NCBI GenBank assembly: GCA_963921195.1
Contig: OY992539.1
Span: forward strand, 158,285,307-158,349,306
Direction of reading: 5' to 3'
DNA from: Pegoplata infirma
Lineage: Eukaryota > Arthropoda > Insecta > Diptera > Anthomyiidae
Length of the DNA stretch: 64,000 nt
Numbering within the stretch: the stretch's first letter is position 1; each line of letters begins with the position of its first letter. Made by a program: the position numbers and the translations under genes. Below the pieces are notes generated by a model that made no database searches, was not told the origin of the DNA, and worked only from the letters and a program-made list of their open reading frames with translations. Shown one piece after another: positions 1 to 10,666 of this stretch.

Positions 1-164
1 GTGTACATCTGTCAAAAAATACATGTGTTTTGAAAAGTTATTTGAAAAAGTGCTCTTTTACCACCAATACTTGGTCTGGCAAACAAGACTCTGAATACCA
101 CTAATGTATAATTTACAAAAATTCTGCGAAGTTTGTACCGAAGTTTCTAGAAAAAAATAACGCT

Positions 165-262
165 ATATTAATTTGTCATTCCATGCAAAACGCATTGAAA
201 TATCCGTCGAGGACCCATTATGTTTATATATTATTGATCCGTAAAGATTTCTAAGACATTTT
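165..262 (+). mobile_element. mini-me/DINE-like fragment (5' part)
   Basis: The stretch has a 'gtcattcc' start, a 'gaggaccc' block, an AT-rich tract and 'attgatccgtaaag' in the same order as the better preserved element at 38571. Mini-me elements of Diptera carry a (TA)n tract and a (GTCY)n tract around a conserved core. Only the left portion is left here, and no GTCY tract survives. Confidence 0.55.
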
Positions 263-266
263 ATCA

Positions 267-535
267 CTAGAATCTGTTTGTCTTTGTCGATAAAAAAAAG
301 TCTGTGTCGATAAAAAAGTATTTAATGAAAAAATATAATATTGATGAAAAAAAAATATTGATGAAAAAAAAAAAAAATATTGATGAAAAAAAAATATTGA
401 TAAAAAAAATAATGCCAAAAAAAAGTATTGATAAAAAAAATATTGACAAAAAAAAATATTGATGAAAAAAATATTGATGATAAAAAATATTGATAAAAAA
501 AAATATTGATGAAAAAAATATTTTTTTTTTCTTCT
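267..535. repeat. AT-rich minisatellite (ATTGATGAAAAAAA-type)
   Basis: About 15 degenerate copies of a 12-16 bp unit made of 'attgatg' or 'attgata' followed by a run of A. Unit length varies mainly in the A run, as expected from slippage. The small frames crossing it are repeat artefacts. A single similar motif recurs at about 6725-6745. Confidence 0.85.
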
Positions 536-589
536 TTATTTAAACAAATTTAGATTAGTTTGTGGCTCATCAGTGTCATTTTAAGCGTT

Positions 590-820
590 AAGGTGTTTTT
601 TTTTTAACGTAAATTCAAGGTACACCAATCTGAAATTCACGGTTTTGCTTACAACTTCTGAACCACTGGACCGATTTGGCTGATATTCAATACCAACCTG
701 ACTACGAAAATTGAAAATATATATGACAAGCGTCAGCAGCAACAGAGTTGACGTTTGAAAGTTATCGTGTTTTAAACAGACAGACGGACGGACATCTCTA
801 GATCGACTGAAAAACAAAAA
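590..820 (-). mobile_element. mini-me/DINE-like fragment, reverse
   Basis: Reverse-strand match to the 38640-38880 part of the larger mini-me copy. It shows the 'gaccgatttggctgatattc' block, the 'accaacctgac' block and an 'acagacagacggacgg' (GTCY complement) tract, followed by 'tctctagatcgac'. No coding capacity is seen. Confidence 0.65.
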
Positions 821-1162
821 CCAGCAGCCAATTTTTTTTATTATTTTGGAGCTCAATATCTATTCCTTTGAAATCATGTAAAAACCCTATAGAAGTAAGC
901 GGTATTAGTACCTAAATTCATTAACAAAATTCAAGTTTGCTTGAAAAATAATTCCATTGTGGACTCTCTTTTTAATTTACGTTTTTTTACGAACAACAAC
1001 ACAAATTAGCTTCAAATATACATTCCTTGAGGTTAAAATATAACAAATATTTTGATAAATTGCCTTAATACGGTCGTAAAATAGCAGTTTAACCAATCAA
1101 CACGTCTACGCAGAACTTGAAGAAATTTGTACACCTTGTACACCGATGTAGAATAAAATAAC
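821..1162. other. AT-rich spacer, nothing recognised
   Basis: No open frame of note, no inverted repeat and no match to other parts of the window were found. It ends at the left LTR of the BEL/Pao element. Confidence 0.5.
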
Positions 1163-1462
1163 GACCACGTCTTGTTTGTTTGGTGGTTGGCTAGTAACAA
1201 CCTTTTATTTACAACTTAAAATATCTTATATACTAAATTAAAACTAGAATCTAAAAATAAAACTACCTGCGTAGACTACACATTTTGTCTACACAGTTCA
1301 TTTCTTAAAATAGATAAGAATCTAAGCGACCTCACGTAGATCCCTAGGGCAACAAGAAACGATCATAAAATACAATGTTTAATTGCTATGCATACAAATG
1401 TGCAGCACACATTTTATGACCTTTCGTTGTACGCTTCTTCAACATAGATACATAATTAAACA
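1163..1462 (-). repeat. 3' LTR of the minus-strand BEL/Pao element
   Basis: Begins on the minus strand with TGTTTAATTATG and matches 4676-4979 almost throughout. It lacks the 4 bp 'actt' seen at about 4959 in the other LTR. The G-rich polypurine tract (complement of TTCTGCCCCCCTT, 1463-1475) lies immediately upstream on the minus strand, which fixes this end and the orientation. Confidence 0.8.
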
Positions 1463-1923
1463 TTCTGCCCCCCTTGAAAGATTGTACACTTTCAAAATAT
1501 TTTTGTGTCATTTTTAATCATTAAACATTTAATTATGTATCTTTGTAATCTATTGTGGCTCAATACTGGTAGAGTTTATTTTACATTATTCCATCTTAAT
1601 TTTCTAATGTTTCTTAATTTTAGGTTGGTGACCCATTATTTAGATATTTAAAAGAATCTTTGTCAAACATTTGTTTTTTATGCTTGATCTTCTGTTTTTT
1701 TACATTAAAATAAATTCTCTTCAACGAATATTTTTTATAAACCACAATAGCTAATAATTTACTTAAAAATAAAAATATATACAATGTTTTCTATATATAT
1801 ATAATGAATTCTTATAAGGTAATTATAATTTTGTTTTTAAACATAAAAGATAATTTAATATTTACAAAAAGTTGTTATATTAAGTAAAAATACATATATA
1901 AATATAAAAGCCTTTCACTATAA

Positions 1924-2052
1924 TCAGATTTTTAAATCGCTGGCTATGTTAGAGACCCCGCCACCCGTGAGACTCTTTGTCTCGCAAAGTAACAGTTTCC
2001 TAATTTTGGTTTTCCCTTTAAGTATGAAAATTATTATACCTATGTTTGCCAT
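1924..2052 (-). pseudogene. pol C-terminal remnant of the BEL/Pao element
   Basis: On the minus strand the last ~43 residues end in 'SLTGGGVSNIASDLKI' followed by a stop at 1924-1926. A glycine triplet near the C-terminus is common in BEL/Pao polyproteins as I remember them. All catalytic parts of pol that should precede it are absent, so this is a stub joined to the gag tail by deletion. Confidence 0.45.
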
Positions 2053-2506
2053 TAGCATCACCTGCCGACTTGTTTCTAATTTTCGAAATGTTCTTATTTT
2101 TATTAAATGAACATTTATCTTCAACTACTAGCACAATATTTTCCGCAAAAGGGCCGCAATCTACTGGTTTGGTCGATTTTGCTTTACCTGAATTTCTAGA
2201 AATTTTATTATTTTTCTCTATTTCAGAATTTTCTCCAATATGAAAATGTTTAACTGATTTTTTCTTATTACCATGTCTACCTGTTTTTATGTCCTGTAGA
2301 CTTTTACGTTTAGGAGGTTCTTTTCTGTTTTCAACATGAATTTCATTAATCATATTATGCTTGTCCTTATGAAGAGCCGTGTGGTGATCTATTCCACATA
2401 TTCTGCAACTTAAATAATTACATGAAATACTCTTGTGACCATTATTTAAGCATTGTTTGCAAAGTCTTTTTTTTTCTAACGATTTTCCATCTCGTTTTTA
2501 TATCTA
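2018..2506 (-). pseudogene. gag C-terminal part with zinc knuckles (BEL/Pao)
   Basis: Minus strand. A CCHC knuckle 'CKQCLNNGHKSISC' (spacing C-2-C-4-H-4-C) is followed by 'CRICGIDHHTALH', the usual second cysteine/histidine cluster of BEL/Pao Gag, which packages RNA. A lysine-rich tail of about 100 residues follows, to a stop at 2018. The upstream gag lies beyond the 733-bp insertion at 2508-3240. The frame is open across the knuckles but cannot be followed into a normal protease. Confidence 0.7.
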
Positions 2507-2507
2507 A

Positions 2508-3240
2508 CCCAGCAAAACTTAGATTACCAAATAAGGTATAAAATAAGGTATAGGATCTCTTATTTTATACATTGCAGCATTGATGATTTTAACAGGCGAT
2601 GAGACTCAAAGTAATGCATCCACATTATCACAAAGAATACCAGTAAGGTATAAAATAAGTCATAAATTTATAACGAAGAATACGAGTAAGGAGTAAAATA
2701 TATGATATTTTATAGGTTACGAGAAATGAAATAATATAGCATACCAGAAGATAATATATAAGGTGTTACGAGTAGTGAAAAAGTAATTTTGTATTAAATT
2801 TACTCACGTGATTGTAAGTGAGTGTAAGTAGATAAAATATGCTCGCGAGTGTGTGTCGTTAGAAATTTCCTGTCGTGAGCCCATCTCTAGTTTAAACTTA
2901 TGCATTTTTTTATAAAATAATTATTTTTTATGTTATTGTAATGCATTATGCATCCAATTATAAATAATACATTATTTCAAACTTTCAAATAATACATAAT
3001 GTAACCAAATATAAGTCATCCATAATTTAATGTTTAGAAATAACAAATATGAAATACATTTTTTTCAATAATCATGCATTACGTAGCAAATCATTAGTAA
3101 TGCATTATTTTTCACTTGAAAATAATACGTTGTGGAACAAATGTTTGGTAAGACATCATAAAATAATGCTACAAATAAGTTATATGCAATACCTGGTAAT
3201 GTGTTATATAATCACTACCCATTACCAAAGTTTTGCTGGG
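2508..3240. mobile_element. CCCAGCAAAA-type MITE inside gag
   Basis: Terminal inverted repeats CCCAGCAAAACTT and AAGTTTTGCTGGG bound 733 bp of non-coding DNA rich in short 'ggtataaaataagg' and 'ataatgcatta' repeats. No transposase. The same ends recur at 33511-33831 and, more diverged, at 42066-42552. The target duplication is unclear (at most AA). A stretch at 2790-2890 with 'ctcacgtgattg' also occurs at 18270-18340. Confidence 0.65.
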
Positions 3241-4681
3241 AAACTCCTAAATAGCAAACACTGATTAAGAAAATGTTGAGAACAACATCCCATTTCGCAC
3301 TTTGGCTTTGATTTCTCTAAACTATCATAGTTTTTATTTTCTGTTTCTTCCGATAACATTGCACATGCGGCAAGTGCCTATTTTTTAAAAACTTGCTCAA
3401 ATCATTGATTTTTGGTATTTCACGAGATGGTGCTAAAGAAAGTTCAAAATCTAATCTTAAATTGTCTTCCAACTTGCCCTCTACTATAAAAGTTACTAAT
3501 GCCTCAAATTTATCTTCAGCACTAACAAGGGAAGTCTCCCTAGTGTCAACCGCGGATCTTTATGGAATTGGTTTTATTTTGTAGATCAGAAAAAATAAAG
3601 GGACACGTATTTTTTTTTAGCGGCCCAAATTCATATTTAGGGGGTAAAAAGGAGGGGGGAAGACAAGTCCATTTTTCAGTTTTTTTCGTTTATCTCCTAT
3701 ATTATGCAAAGAAACCTAGTCATGTTACATACCAAATGAAAGGTCTTTGGAAAACCTATCTACGTGTGCTAAGAACGTGTCCAAACATGCACAACTTTTC
3801 GTCATATTGAGTAAAATACCAAAATTTTAGGACATTTTTTTTAATAAGTCGAAACATATTAACTTCTGTGGCCCGATGTTAGCACCACGAGATAGGTATT
3901 TTAAATACCTTTAATCTGATACCACACATGCCTATATTAATTTTGTTTAAGTAGGCGTAAATCGTAAGAAACTGAAAAAGGTCAATTTCCCCCCATACAA
4001 ATCGACCCCCCCTAAAAATGAGTTTGGGCCACTAAAAAAAAATACGTGTCGAATTAATTTTTGTTCTTAACAACATATCCAAATTTCATGAAGATCGGAG
4101 GGTGACACCAGGGAGACTTCCCTTGTAAGTCCAACATGATTTAAGCCTAATATGTTTTCATCAAAAATATTTCTCATTCTATTTATACTATCAACTGTAT
4201 TAACAGTTGTTGTTGTACTTTTGAAACATTGGCTTATAATATACCTGTTGTTTGTAAACTTTTCATCTAACATTTTCCAGGCTAAATTATAATTTTCTCC
4301 TCTAATCGGAATGTGTTTTATGCAATTTAATGCATATTGGGATATTGTGAATTCCCAATAAACTGTTGAAATAACTCCTTAAAAGTTAACCAACTATCGT
4401 AATCTCCGTCAAAAACAGGAATTTCAATTTTTGGAAGACAGTTTGCTAAAAAATTAACATTTTCTGCACTAACTATAACACTTTTTTTTCTTATAATTCT
4501 TGATAAGATCTTCATTATATTTCTTATTCCTAATGAATTTTAGATCACTACTTATTTCATTAATGTGTTTTATAATTACCATACAGTCTTTATTTTTTTC
4601 ATAAGGCTTTACGTCGTCAGCAAAGGATTTTACCAGGCATACCCATTTATTTAGCAGCTCCATCGCTCCAAACAAGACCAC
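3241..4681 (-). pseudogene. gag N-terminal and central part (BEL/Pao), interrupted
   Basis: Minus strand from an ATG near 4660 ('MELLNKWVCLVKSF'). A helical N-terminus, the BEL/Pao gag core 'LPKIEIPVFDGDYDSWLTF' at about 4370-4440 and a 'LDEKFTNNRYII' segment at about 4250 are visible in different frames, so at least one small frameshift exists near 4490. Coding similarity stops at the 3-bp target duplication of the 600-bp element (3526-4125) and resumes on its far side with 'EIPKINDLSKFLK'. Gag would form the retrotransposon particle. This copy cannot encode it. Confidence 0.7.
3526..4125. mobile_element. Harbinger-like MITE, 600 bp, TAA target duplication
   Basis: Ends CAAGGGAAGTCTCCCT and AGGGAGACTTCCCTTG are inverted repeats, and similarity continues inward for about 110 bp ('acgtatttttttttagcggc' against its complement near 4020-4050). 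It is flanked by TAA at 3523-3525 and 4126-4128. A 3-bp TWA duplication suggests PIF/Harbinger. No transposase frame. The gag frame resumes across it when one TAA is discounted. Confidence 0.75.
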
Positions 4682-4979
4682 GTCTTGTTTGTTTGGTGGT
4701 TGGCTAGTAACAACCTTTTATTTACAACTTAAAATATCTTATATACTAAATTAAAACTAGAATCTAAAAATAAAACTACCTGCGTAGACTACACATTTTG
4801 TCTACATAGTTCATTTCTTAAAATAGATAAGAATCTAAGCGACCTCACGTAGATCCCTAATGCAACAAGAAACGATCATAAAATACAATGTTTAATTGCT
4901 ATGCATACAAATGTGCAGCACACATTTTATGACCTTTCGTTGTACGCTTCTTCAACATACTTAGATACATAATTAAACA
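4676..4979 (-). repeat. 5' LTR of the minus-strand BEL/Pao element
   Basis: Partner of 1163-1462. On the minus strand it runs from TGTTTAATTATG to GTGGTC and is followed almost at once by gag, leaving no obvious primer-binding site. This may reflect a small deletion. Visible differences from the other LTR are the 4-bp 'actt' insertion, c/t in 'ctacatagtt' and 'cctaatgca' instead of 'cctagggca'. Confidence 0.75.
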
Positions 4980-5102
4980 AAATTTGTTTATAAAAACTAA
5001 TTACTCATGTTTGGCTGCCTACTACGATGGTGTTTTTGCAATAAACAAAGAAATTTTATTAGCGTTAAGTAAGGTAGGAATAGTGCAATCATATATGCGA
5101 TA

Positions 5103-5549
5103 CTAACTCAATATTGTAAAAACTTCATTTTTCGACCAACTGCGCACCAGATTCAACATTTGGTCCCCTGTGCGATGGAGGTCTTCATTTCTTATGTACC
5201 ACGGTGCACCTACTATGTTTCTTAAAACTTTGTTTTGAAACCGCTGAACTATCTCGATTACATGGTTTTTGGCGCATCCCCAAATTTGAATGCCATACAA
5301 CCATACAGGTTTGAGAACTTGGTTGTACAACATTAATTTATTGTGTGTCGAAAGATTTGAATTTCTACCAACTAGCCACATTAATTTTCTATATTTGATG
5401 TCGAGCTCATTTTTTTTCTTTTCAACATGCTTCTTCCAAAGAAGCTTTTCATCAAACGTCATTCCAAGGTATTTTGCATGGTCGGATATAGGCACCTGCT
5501 GATTGTCTATATAGATAGGAATGTTTGAAGAATTGTTGTTGATTCTTGA
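5103..5549 (-). pseudogene. Jockey-type ORF2, thumb and C-terminal part
   Basis: Minus-strand frame of about 130 residues to a stop at 5103. It contains 'KYLGMTFDEKLLWKKHV', 'KLMLYNQVLKPVWLYGIQIWG' and 'IVQRFQNKVLRNIVGAPWY', the familiar post-RT segment of Jockey LINEs in which a 'YGIQLWG'-like block precedes 'QRFQ.K.LR'. It directly follows the RT block on the other side of the MITE. It would be part of the reverse transcriptase/thumb region. No RNase H is present, as expected for Jockey. Not functional alone. Confidence 0.75.
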
Positions 5550-5557
5550 TTAGATTT

Positions 5558-5980
5558 TAGTGTTGTAAAAGTATTGAGTATTTGAGTACCGAGTACTCAA
5601 TACTGCTTATTTTTTCGAGTACTCAGTACTCAAAAGTAACTACTCAATACTTTCAGGGTTGTATTTTTCACTTAAAATGCATAATTTAACCAATAAAATA
5701 AGACCATGAAATGCAACTCTGTGTAAGAAAAAATTTAATTTTTTTGTTTTCTAGAAAAAAAAATTAAATTGATTAAAAATAATCTAAATTTAATAGCGAA
5801 TGCCTTGTTATGCAAACAGAAATAGAGTTTAGCAAAAAAAAATTAATAAAATTTTAATTTAGAAGGCTCTATTTTGAAATTTTTCAATTTCAAAAAAAGT
5901 ATTGAGTAGTATCGAGTACTCAGTTGAAATAGTATCGAGTAGTATTGAGTAGTCAAAAGTAACCACAATTTACAACACTA
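5558..5980. mobile_element. hAT MITE, 423 bp, 8-bp target duplication
   Basis: Ends TAGTGTTGTAAA and TTTACAACACTA form the terminal inverted repeat, flanked by TTAGATTT at 5550-5557 and 5981-5988. The interior repeats 'gagtactcaatact'-type motifs on both strands near the ends, so the termini can pair over more than the first 12 bp. No coding capacity. Confidence 0.85.
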
Positions 5981-5988
5981 TTAGATTT

Positions 5989-6720
5989 ACCTTTCGCTAA
6001 TATTACTGTTTCATCAGCAAAAGTGCCTATAAAACAGTTGTTGGTGACAGGCATATCGTGTACAATAAATATAACGTTGGGCCCAAAATACTACCTTGAG
6101 GGACACCAGAGGTTATTTGATGAAGTTTTGAGTACTGATTTTCGCACCTTACTCTATAGTATCTATCTGAAATGTAGGACTGTAGTAGGTCGCAATATGT
6201 TGTAGGTAGAATATTATATATCTTTCGCATAAGTCCAGCATGCCAGACACCATCGAAAGCTTGGGATACGTCTAAGAAGACTGCTGAGCATACCTCCTTA
6301 TGTTCAAGAGCGATCTCTATTTGATGTGTAACTCCTCTGTGTATCTGCTCTATAGTAGAGTGTTGTTTTCTAAATCCAAATTGATGGTCTGGAATCAGGT
6401 TTTTGGTTTTTATAACGAATTCTAATCTTGTGCTAATTATTCTTTCAAATAGTTTTCCCATTATGGGCAGTAACGAAATAGGTCGGTAGGATTTGGCTTC
6501 ATGAGCGTTTTTTCCTGGATTGGGGACCATTATTATTTCTGCTACCTTCCAGTAGCATGATATATATTTGTATTTTAGGGAAGCGTTAAAAATGGTAGTT
6601 AGTTTAACCACTCCGTTGTATGGTAAATTTTTCAATATGTCGCCAGTAATTTGATCGAATCCAGGAGATTTCTTGGAATTTATGTACTTAATTTCATTTA
6701 TAACTTCCTTTAGATAAACT
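5989..6720 (-). pseudogene. Jockey-type reverse transcriptase, N-terminal two thirds
   Basis: Minus-strand frame of about 200 residues plus an upstream extension to 6720. RT blocks in order: 'SPGFDQITGDIL', 'SYRPISLLPIMGKLFERI', 'HQFGFRKQHSTIEQI', 'VFLDVSQAFDGVWHAGL' (first catalytic Asp) and 'SGVPQGSILGPTLYLLY'. The sequence then shifts frame close to the MITE, so the catalytic FADD/YADD block is not in a clean frame. The enzyme would make cDNA at the target site. The copy is dead through truncation, frameshift and insertion. Confidence 0.8.
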
Positions 6721-6889
6721 TGTTAAAAAAAATATTGATGATAAATAATTATGTTACGTTTTATTCAACAGCTGGTGAATATTTTTTTATTCACCACGAT
6801 TTGAATTATTATCCAAGTTACAAACCCAAGTTACTAAAATGTTTGGTTTTAAGAAAACTAAAACAGTAATTCTTGTGTTCTTTTTTGTT

Positions 6890-7572
6890 GATCGTTAGCT
6901 TATATGAACCAATTATTATGATAGTGAGGTAAGTCACATTTTCAAAAAAACTGAGTTAATGATAGGTTTGCATACAGTTTAATGGTATTTTTTTATAACA
7001 AAAAAAAGTTCAAAGAAAATGCTAAAAACTTCTGAGAATTTCATGGGAGAAGTTTTGCTAGTTAACGATTTATCAAAAACATTAATTATGAAAGTGGTGT
7101 AAGTCCACATTTTTTTGTAGTATTAAAAATAGCCTAATAATCGTTAAAATAGTAAAACCTTTGCGTTTTTACTCTTATATAACTCTCTGCTTTAATCCTT
7201 TTTTGTTACAGAATTCTAAATTGAGCTAAACAACATTTTACTAGTTAACGATTTATCAAAAACATTAATTTTGAAAGTGGGGTTAGTCCACAATTTTTTT
7301 TGTAGTGCATATAGTAAACTTTTTATAGCTCATAAAGTATATCGGTAGTGTTTTTAACTCTTAAAAAGCCCTGTAGTTTAATCCTCAACTAATTTTGTAA
7401 CAGAATTGTGAGATGATCTGAACAAAATTTTACTAGTAAACGATTTATCAAAAACGTTAATTTTGAAAGTGAGGCTAGTCCACACAAAATTTTTTTGTAA
7501 TGTTAAAAATATCATAATAATCGCTGATAGAGTAAAACCTTGATGATTTTTACTCTTGAATAACTCCAAAAT
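6890..7572 (+). repeat. S1 satellite, forward, first block
   Basis: Three to four units of about 180-195 bp. Each contains 'cgatttatcaaaaa', 'gaaagtgaggctagtccaca', 'tttttgtagtgttaaaaat', 'gatagagtaaaacc' and 'gttacagaattctgagatga'. The first unit (6890-7010) is the most diverged. The block is cut by the LINE at 7573, whose target duplication lies within a unit. Confidence 0.9.
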
Positions 7573-9044
7573 GAGTGATTTTGGACAGTAAGCTCTCTTG
7601 GAAAATGAACACAGTTGAGAGAATAAAAAAGGCTAACAATGCTTACTACGCGTGTAAGAAAATGTTCGGTAGTACCTGGGGTTTAGAGCCTAGAGTTACG
7701 TACTGGATTTATACTTCAGTAGTAAGACCAATCTTACTATACGGAGTGTTAGTCTGGTATAAGGCACTTGAAAGGGATGTGATACTAAAGCAGTTTCAAA
7801 GACTTCAACGGCTTATGGGATGTAGTATTACAGGAGCTTTGAGAACAACATCGGCCAACTCTATTGACGCCTTATTGCACCTTATACCAATTGACGTTTT
7901 TGCGAAAGGTGAAGCTTACAAGGCTTGCCTTAGACTTAAAGAGTCAAATTGGTTTAAGTTTCGCAATTTTGGACACAGTAACATGGACAATATAAATAAT
8001 ATTGATTCGGATTACTTAGTGCCCAAACTATTTTTCGACCGGAAATATGAAATAAGATTTCCAACTCGAGAATATTGGTCTAACTGGCAGGACACCCCTG
8101 CAGACACCGTAAATATCTTTACCGACGGATCCAAACAAACACATGGAGTAGGCGCGGGTTTTACGAACGTGGAACAAAACCAGAACTTTTCTTTTAACCT
8201 ACCTTTGGACTCGAGCATATTTCAGGCTGAAATAGTTGCCATAACTAAAGCTGTGGAACATATCAGGGAAACCAAGGGAACAACCATAAATTTTTACGTA
8301 GATAGTCAGGCCGCCTTGAAGGCTCTTCAAGGATATTATATTAAATCTAAAATAGTTTTACAATGTTACGAGAACTTGCAGATGCTGTGTCTACACAACC
8401 AGGTTAATTTATTATGGGTACCAGGACACAACGGAATACAGGGAAATGAAAAGGCAGATGAACTCGCAAAACTTGGAGCTGATGGTTTAGGTACCATGGT
8501 GCCAGTTTTACCACCACTTCAACACTATAAACTTAAACGGAATTCCATCAGTGTTGCAAAGGCAAACAGGAGGTGGAGAGAACTGACAACATGCAAAATC
8601 AGCAGAACTTTGTGGCCAACTTATGATCAAGGGAAAACTCAATATCTACTATCACTTACGAGAAGGGAATGCCGAGCTCTGACTGGGATAATAACTGGTC
8701 ATTGTCTTATCGGCATCCATGCCAAGAATATTGGACTTACTTCAGACGCTAGTTGTAAAAGATGCGCTTCACCAGGAGTAGATGAAACGATGGAACACAT
8801 ACTTTGTCACTGCCCAGCTGTGGCAAGGAGTCGCCGATCCATTACCGGTCAGATAAGTTTCGGTACTTTGGAGGATATAACGCAAATGGATCTTAGGATA
8901 TTGAAAAGATTCGCAATGACTTTGAACGTGTTTAATTTGCACCGCTAGCGGAAAAAAGTTTTGTGGTACCGCTATGGACCAAGAGGTCTATGCGAGGTGT
9001 CAATCGGACACCGCCACCCTAACCTTACCTAAGCTAACCTAACC
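7573..9044 (+). mobile_element. LOA/I-type LINE, 5' truncated
   Basis: Inserted in an S1 unit with a 12-bp target duplication TAACTCCAAAAT (7561-7572 and 9045-9056; a few bases are ambiguous with the tail). It keeps only the end of ORF2 and a ~100-bp 3' UTR, a pattern typical of incomplete target-primed reverse transcription. The tail is a degenerate CCTAA/CTAACC repeat at about 9017-9044. A 6-bp stem hairpin GGTGTC/GACACC sits at 8996-9012 just before the tail. Confidence 0.85.
7575..8948 (+). pseudogene. LOA/I-type ORF2 C-terminal fragment: thumb, RNase H, zinc motif
   Basis: An open frame of about 457 residues that starts mid-protein at the truncation point, so no true start exists. It begins in the post-RT segment ('RPILLYGVLVWYKAL', 'CSITGALRTT'). 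An RNase H domain follows at about residues 175-305: 'VNIFTDGSKQ' (Asp), 'FQAEIVAITKAVEHI' (Glu), 'INFYVDSQAALKAL' (Asp) and 'LLWVPGHNGIQGNEKADELA'. A C-terminal cysteine/histidine motif 'CKRCASPG...EHILCHC' ends it. RNase H would remove the RNA strand after cDNA synthesis. It is clearly a different family from the intact element at 22725. The frame is undamaged, suggesting a fairly recent insertion, but the reverse transcriptase core is missing. Confidence 0.85.
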
Positions 9045-9056
9045 TAACTCCAAAAT

Positions 9057-9787
9057 TAAGTCCTTAACTAACTTTGTTACAAAATTCTGAGATGAGCTGA
9101 ACAAAATTTTACTAGTAAACGATTCATCAGAAATGTTAATTTTGAAAGTGAGGCTAGTCCACTTTTTTTTTGTAGTGTTAAAAATAACCTTATAATCGGC
9201 GGTAGAGTAAGACCTTAATGAATTTTACTCTTAAATAGTCCTATAGTTTGATAATAACCTAATTTTGATACAAAACTGTGAGATGAGATAAACAAATTTT
9301 ACTAGTAAACGATTTATCAAAAATGTTAATTTTGAAAGTGAGGCTAGTCCACACAAAATTTCTTTGTAGTGTTAAAAATAACTTTATAATCTCTGATAGA
9401 GTAAAACATTAATGATTTTTATTCTTAATTAACTCCATAATTTAATCATTTACTAATTTTGTTACAGAATTCTGAGATGTTCAGAACAAAGTTTTATTAG
9501 TAAACGATTTATCAAAAATGTTAATTTTAAAAGTGAGGCTAGTCCACTTTTTTTTTGTAGTGTTAAAAATAACCTTATAATCGCCGGTAGAGTAAAACCT
9601 TTTTACTCTTAAATAACTCTTTAATTTATTCCTTCACTAACTTTGTTACAGAATTCTGCGATGAGCTGAGCAAAATTTTACTAGTTAACGATTTATCAAA
9701 AATGTTAATTTTTAAAGTGAGGATAGTCCACTTTTTTTTTTTGTAGTGTTAAAAATAAACTTATAATCGCTGATAGAGTAAAACATT
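9057..9787 (+). repeat. S1 satellite, forward, second block
   Basis: About four units continuing the phase of the block before the LINE. The unit broken at 7572 resumes at 9057. It ends with the 9-bp duplication TAAAACATT (9779-9787) of the tRNA-like repeat element. Confidence 0.9.
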
Positions 9788-10666
9788 TTCACATATAGAG
9801 TTTTATTGACTATTAACTAAATAAATTTGACATTAAAAGTTTTTCTGAAGATTATTATAACTGGATAATATGAAACTAGTAAGAAACAAAACAGGATGTC
9901 TTAAAATTTTTAGAAAAATTAAAATTTTTCTTTCACACCTTTCTCAATTCAAACCATATATAACATGATTAAAAAATTATAATACATAATTATAATTAGA
10001 GCCTAAGCTCAACTGTCTTTAAAGAAAAACAAAAAATTTGAAAATAACGACTTTAAGTCGGCCTAAGTGGCAATATAGTATCTTTGGAAAATGGCAACAC
10101 CTAACATTTGTGTCTACAAAATATAGACCATGTTCTGGCAAGGTTGCAAAATAAGTACTTAGATCAGAGTTGATGAAGGAGAGGAGGACGAATGATGATT
10201 ACTAAAAAATTGAATTTATTCACCATAATGCAATTTCACCTTCTTCTGTACGAAAAAAACAACAGCAACAACCACACAGGAATTGAAAAACCATGATGTA
10301 GTTGATACTTGCTTAACAGCCAACTTAGCGTATCGGTCTAGAGTGATCGTACCTAAGAGGCAGTTAATAGCAAATACATTACAGATCATGGGTTCAATCC
10401 CTGGCGGCTGCGATCTGTTAATAATTTTCACATATAGAATAAAATTGACTGAATAAATTTGACATTAAAAGTTTTTCTGATGATTATAATAACTGGATTA
10501 TATGAAACTAGTAAAAAATGAACCAGGATGTTTTAAATTTTTAGAAAAATAAATTTTTCTTTCACACCTTTCTCAATTCAAACCATATATAACATGATTA
10601 AAAATTATAATACGTAATTATAATTAGAGCCTGAGCTCAACTGTCTTTACAGAAAAACAAAAAATT
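9788..10666 (+). mobile_element. tRNA-like repeat element, 1.4 units of ~640 bp
   Basis: Flanked by TAAAACATT (9779-9787 and 10667-10675) inside an S1 unit, so it arrived as one insertion. About 240 bp at its left end (from 'ttcacatatagag') recurs at its right end (from about 10427), giving a 639-641 bp period. The unit contains a tRNA-like stretch at 10303-10425. The same family lies in opposite orientation at 35296-37108. No coding capacity is seen; the small minus-strand frame at 10216-10431 crosses the tRNA-like part and is spurious. Confidence 0.7.
10303..10425 (+). ncRNA. tRNA-like sequence (A/B box), probably tRNA-Leu/Ser derived
   Basis: 'cttagcgtatcggtctagag' resembles an A box (TGGCNNAGCGGTCTAAG of Leu/Ser tRNAs), and 'gggttcaatccc' is a good B box, about 65 bases further on. 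Flanking 'cagcc' and 'ggctg' could be a vestige of the acceptor stem. The sister copies at 36-37 kb have 'cttggcgtatcggtctagag', closer to the consensus. No convincing anticodon arm is seen, so this is a SINE-like pol III promoter rather than a working tRNA. Confidence 0.55.

Larger units (their letters stand above)
1163..4979 (-). mobile_element. BEL/Pao LTR retrotransposon, pol deleted, minus strand
   Basis: Two direct repeats of about 300 bp (1163-1462 and 4676-4979) flank about 3.2 kb. Read on the minus strand, the interior starts with a BEL/Pao gag (motif near 'LPKIEIPVFDGDYDSW'), then CCHC zinc knuckles, and jumps to a short pol tail ending 'SLTGGGVSN' before the polypurine tract. Protease, reverse transcriptase and integrase are missing, so the copy is a deletion derivative. 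Gag is further broken by two MITEs (2508-3240 and 3526-4125). No clear target duplication or primer-binding site was found. The two LTRs differ mainly by a 4-bp indel and a few substitutions. Confidence 0.8.
4980..6720 (-). mobile_element. Jockey-clade LINE fragment, minus strand
   Basis: The two coding blocks below are consecutive parts of a Jockey-type ORF2 read on the minus strand, separated only by a hAT MITE. The fragment lacks the endonuclease and ends upstream at about 6720, where an A-rich 'aaaaaaaatattgatgat' tract starts, so it is 5' truncated or broken. 4980-5100 is probably its 3' untranslated end, abutting the BEL/Pao LTR. Confidence 0.7.

Noticed and set aside
9017..9044. Telomeric (TTAGG)n sequence
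   Set aside because: Only a few degenerate units lie at the 3' end of a LINE bounded by a target duplication, so it is the element's tail.
9788..10666. The repeated ends of the tRNA-like element as LTRs of a miniature LTR retrotransposon
   Set aside because: The tRNA-like part is a near-complete A/B-box sequence rather than a short primer-binding site, there is no TG...CA end or polypurine tract, the duplication is 9 bp, and the second locus has nearly two full units instead of two end repeats.
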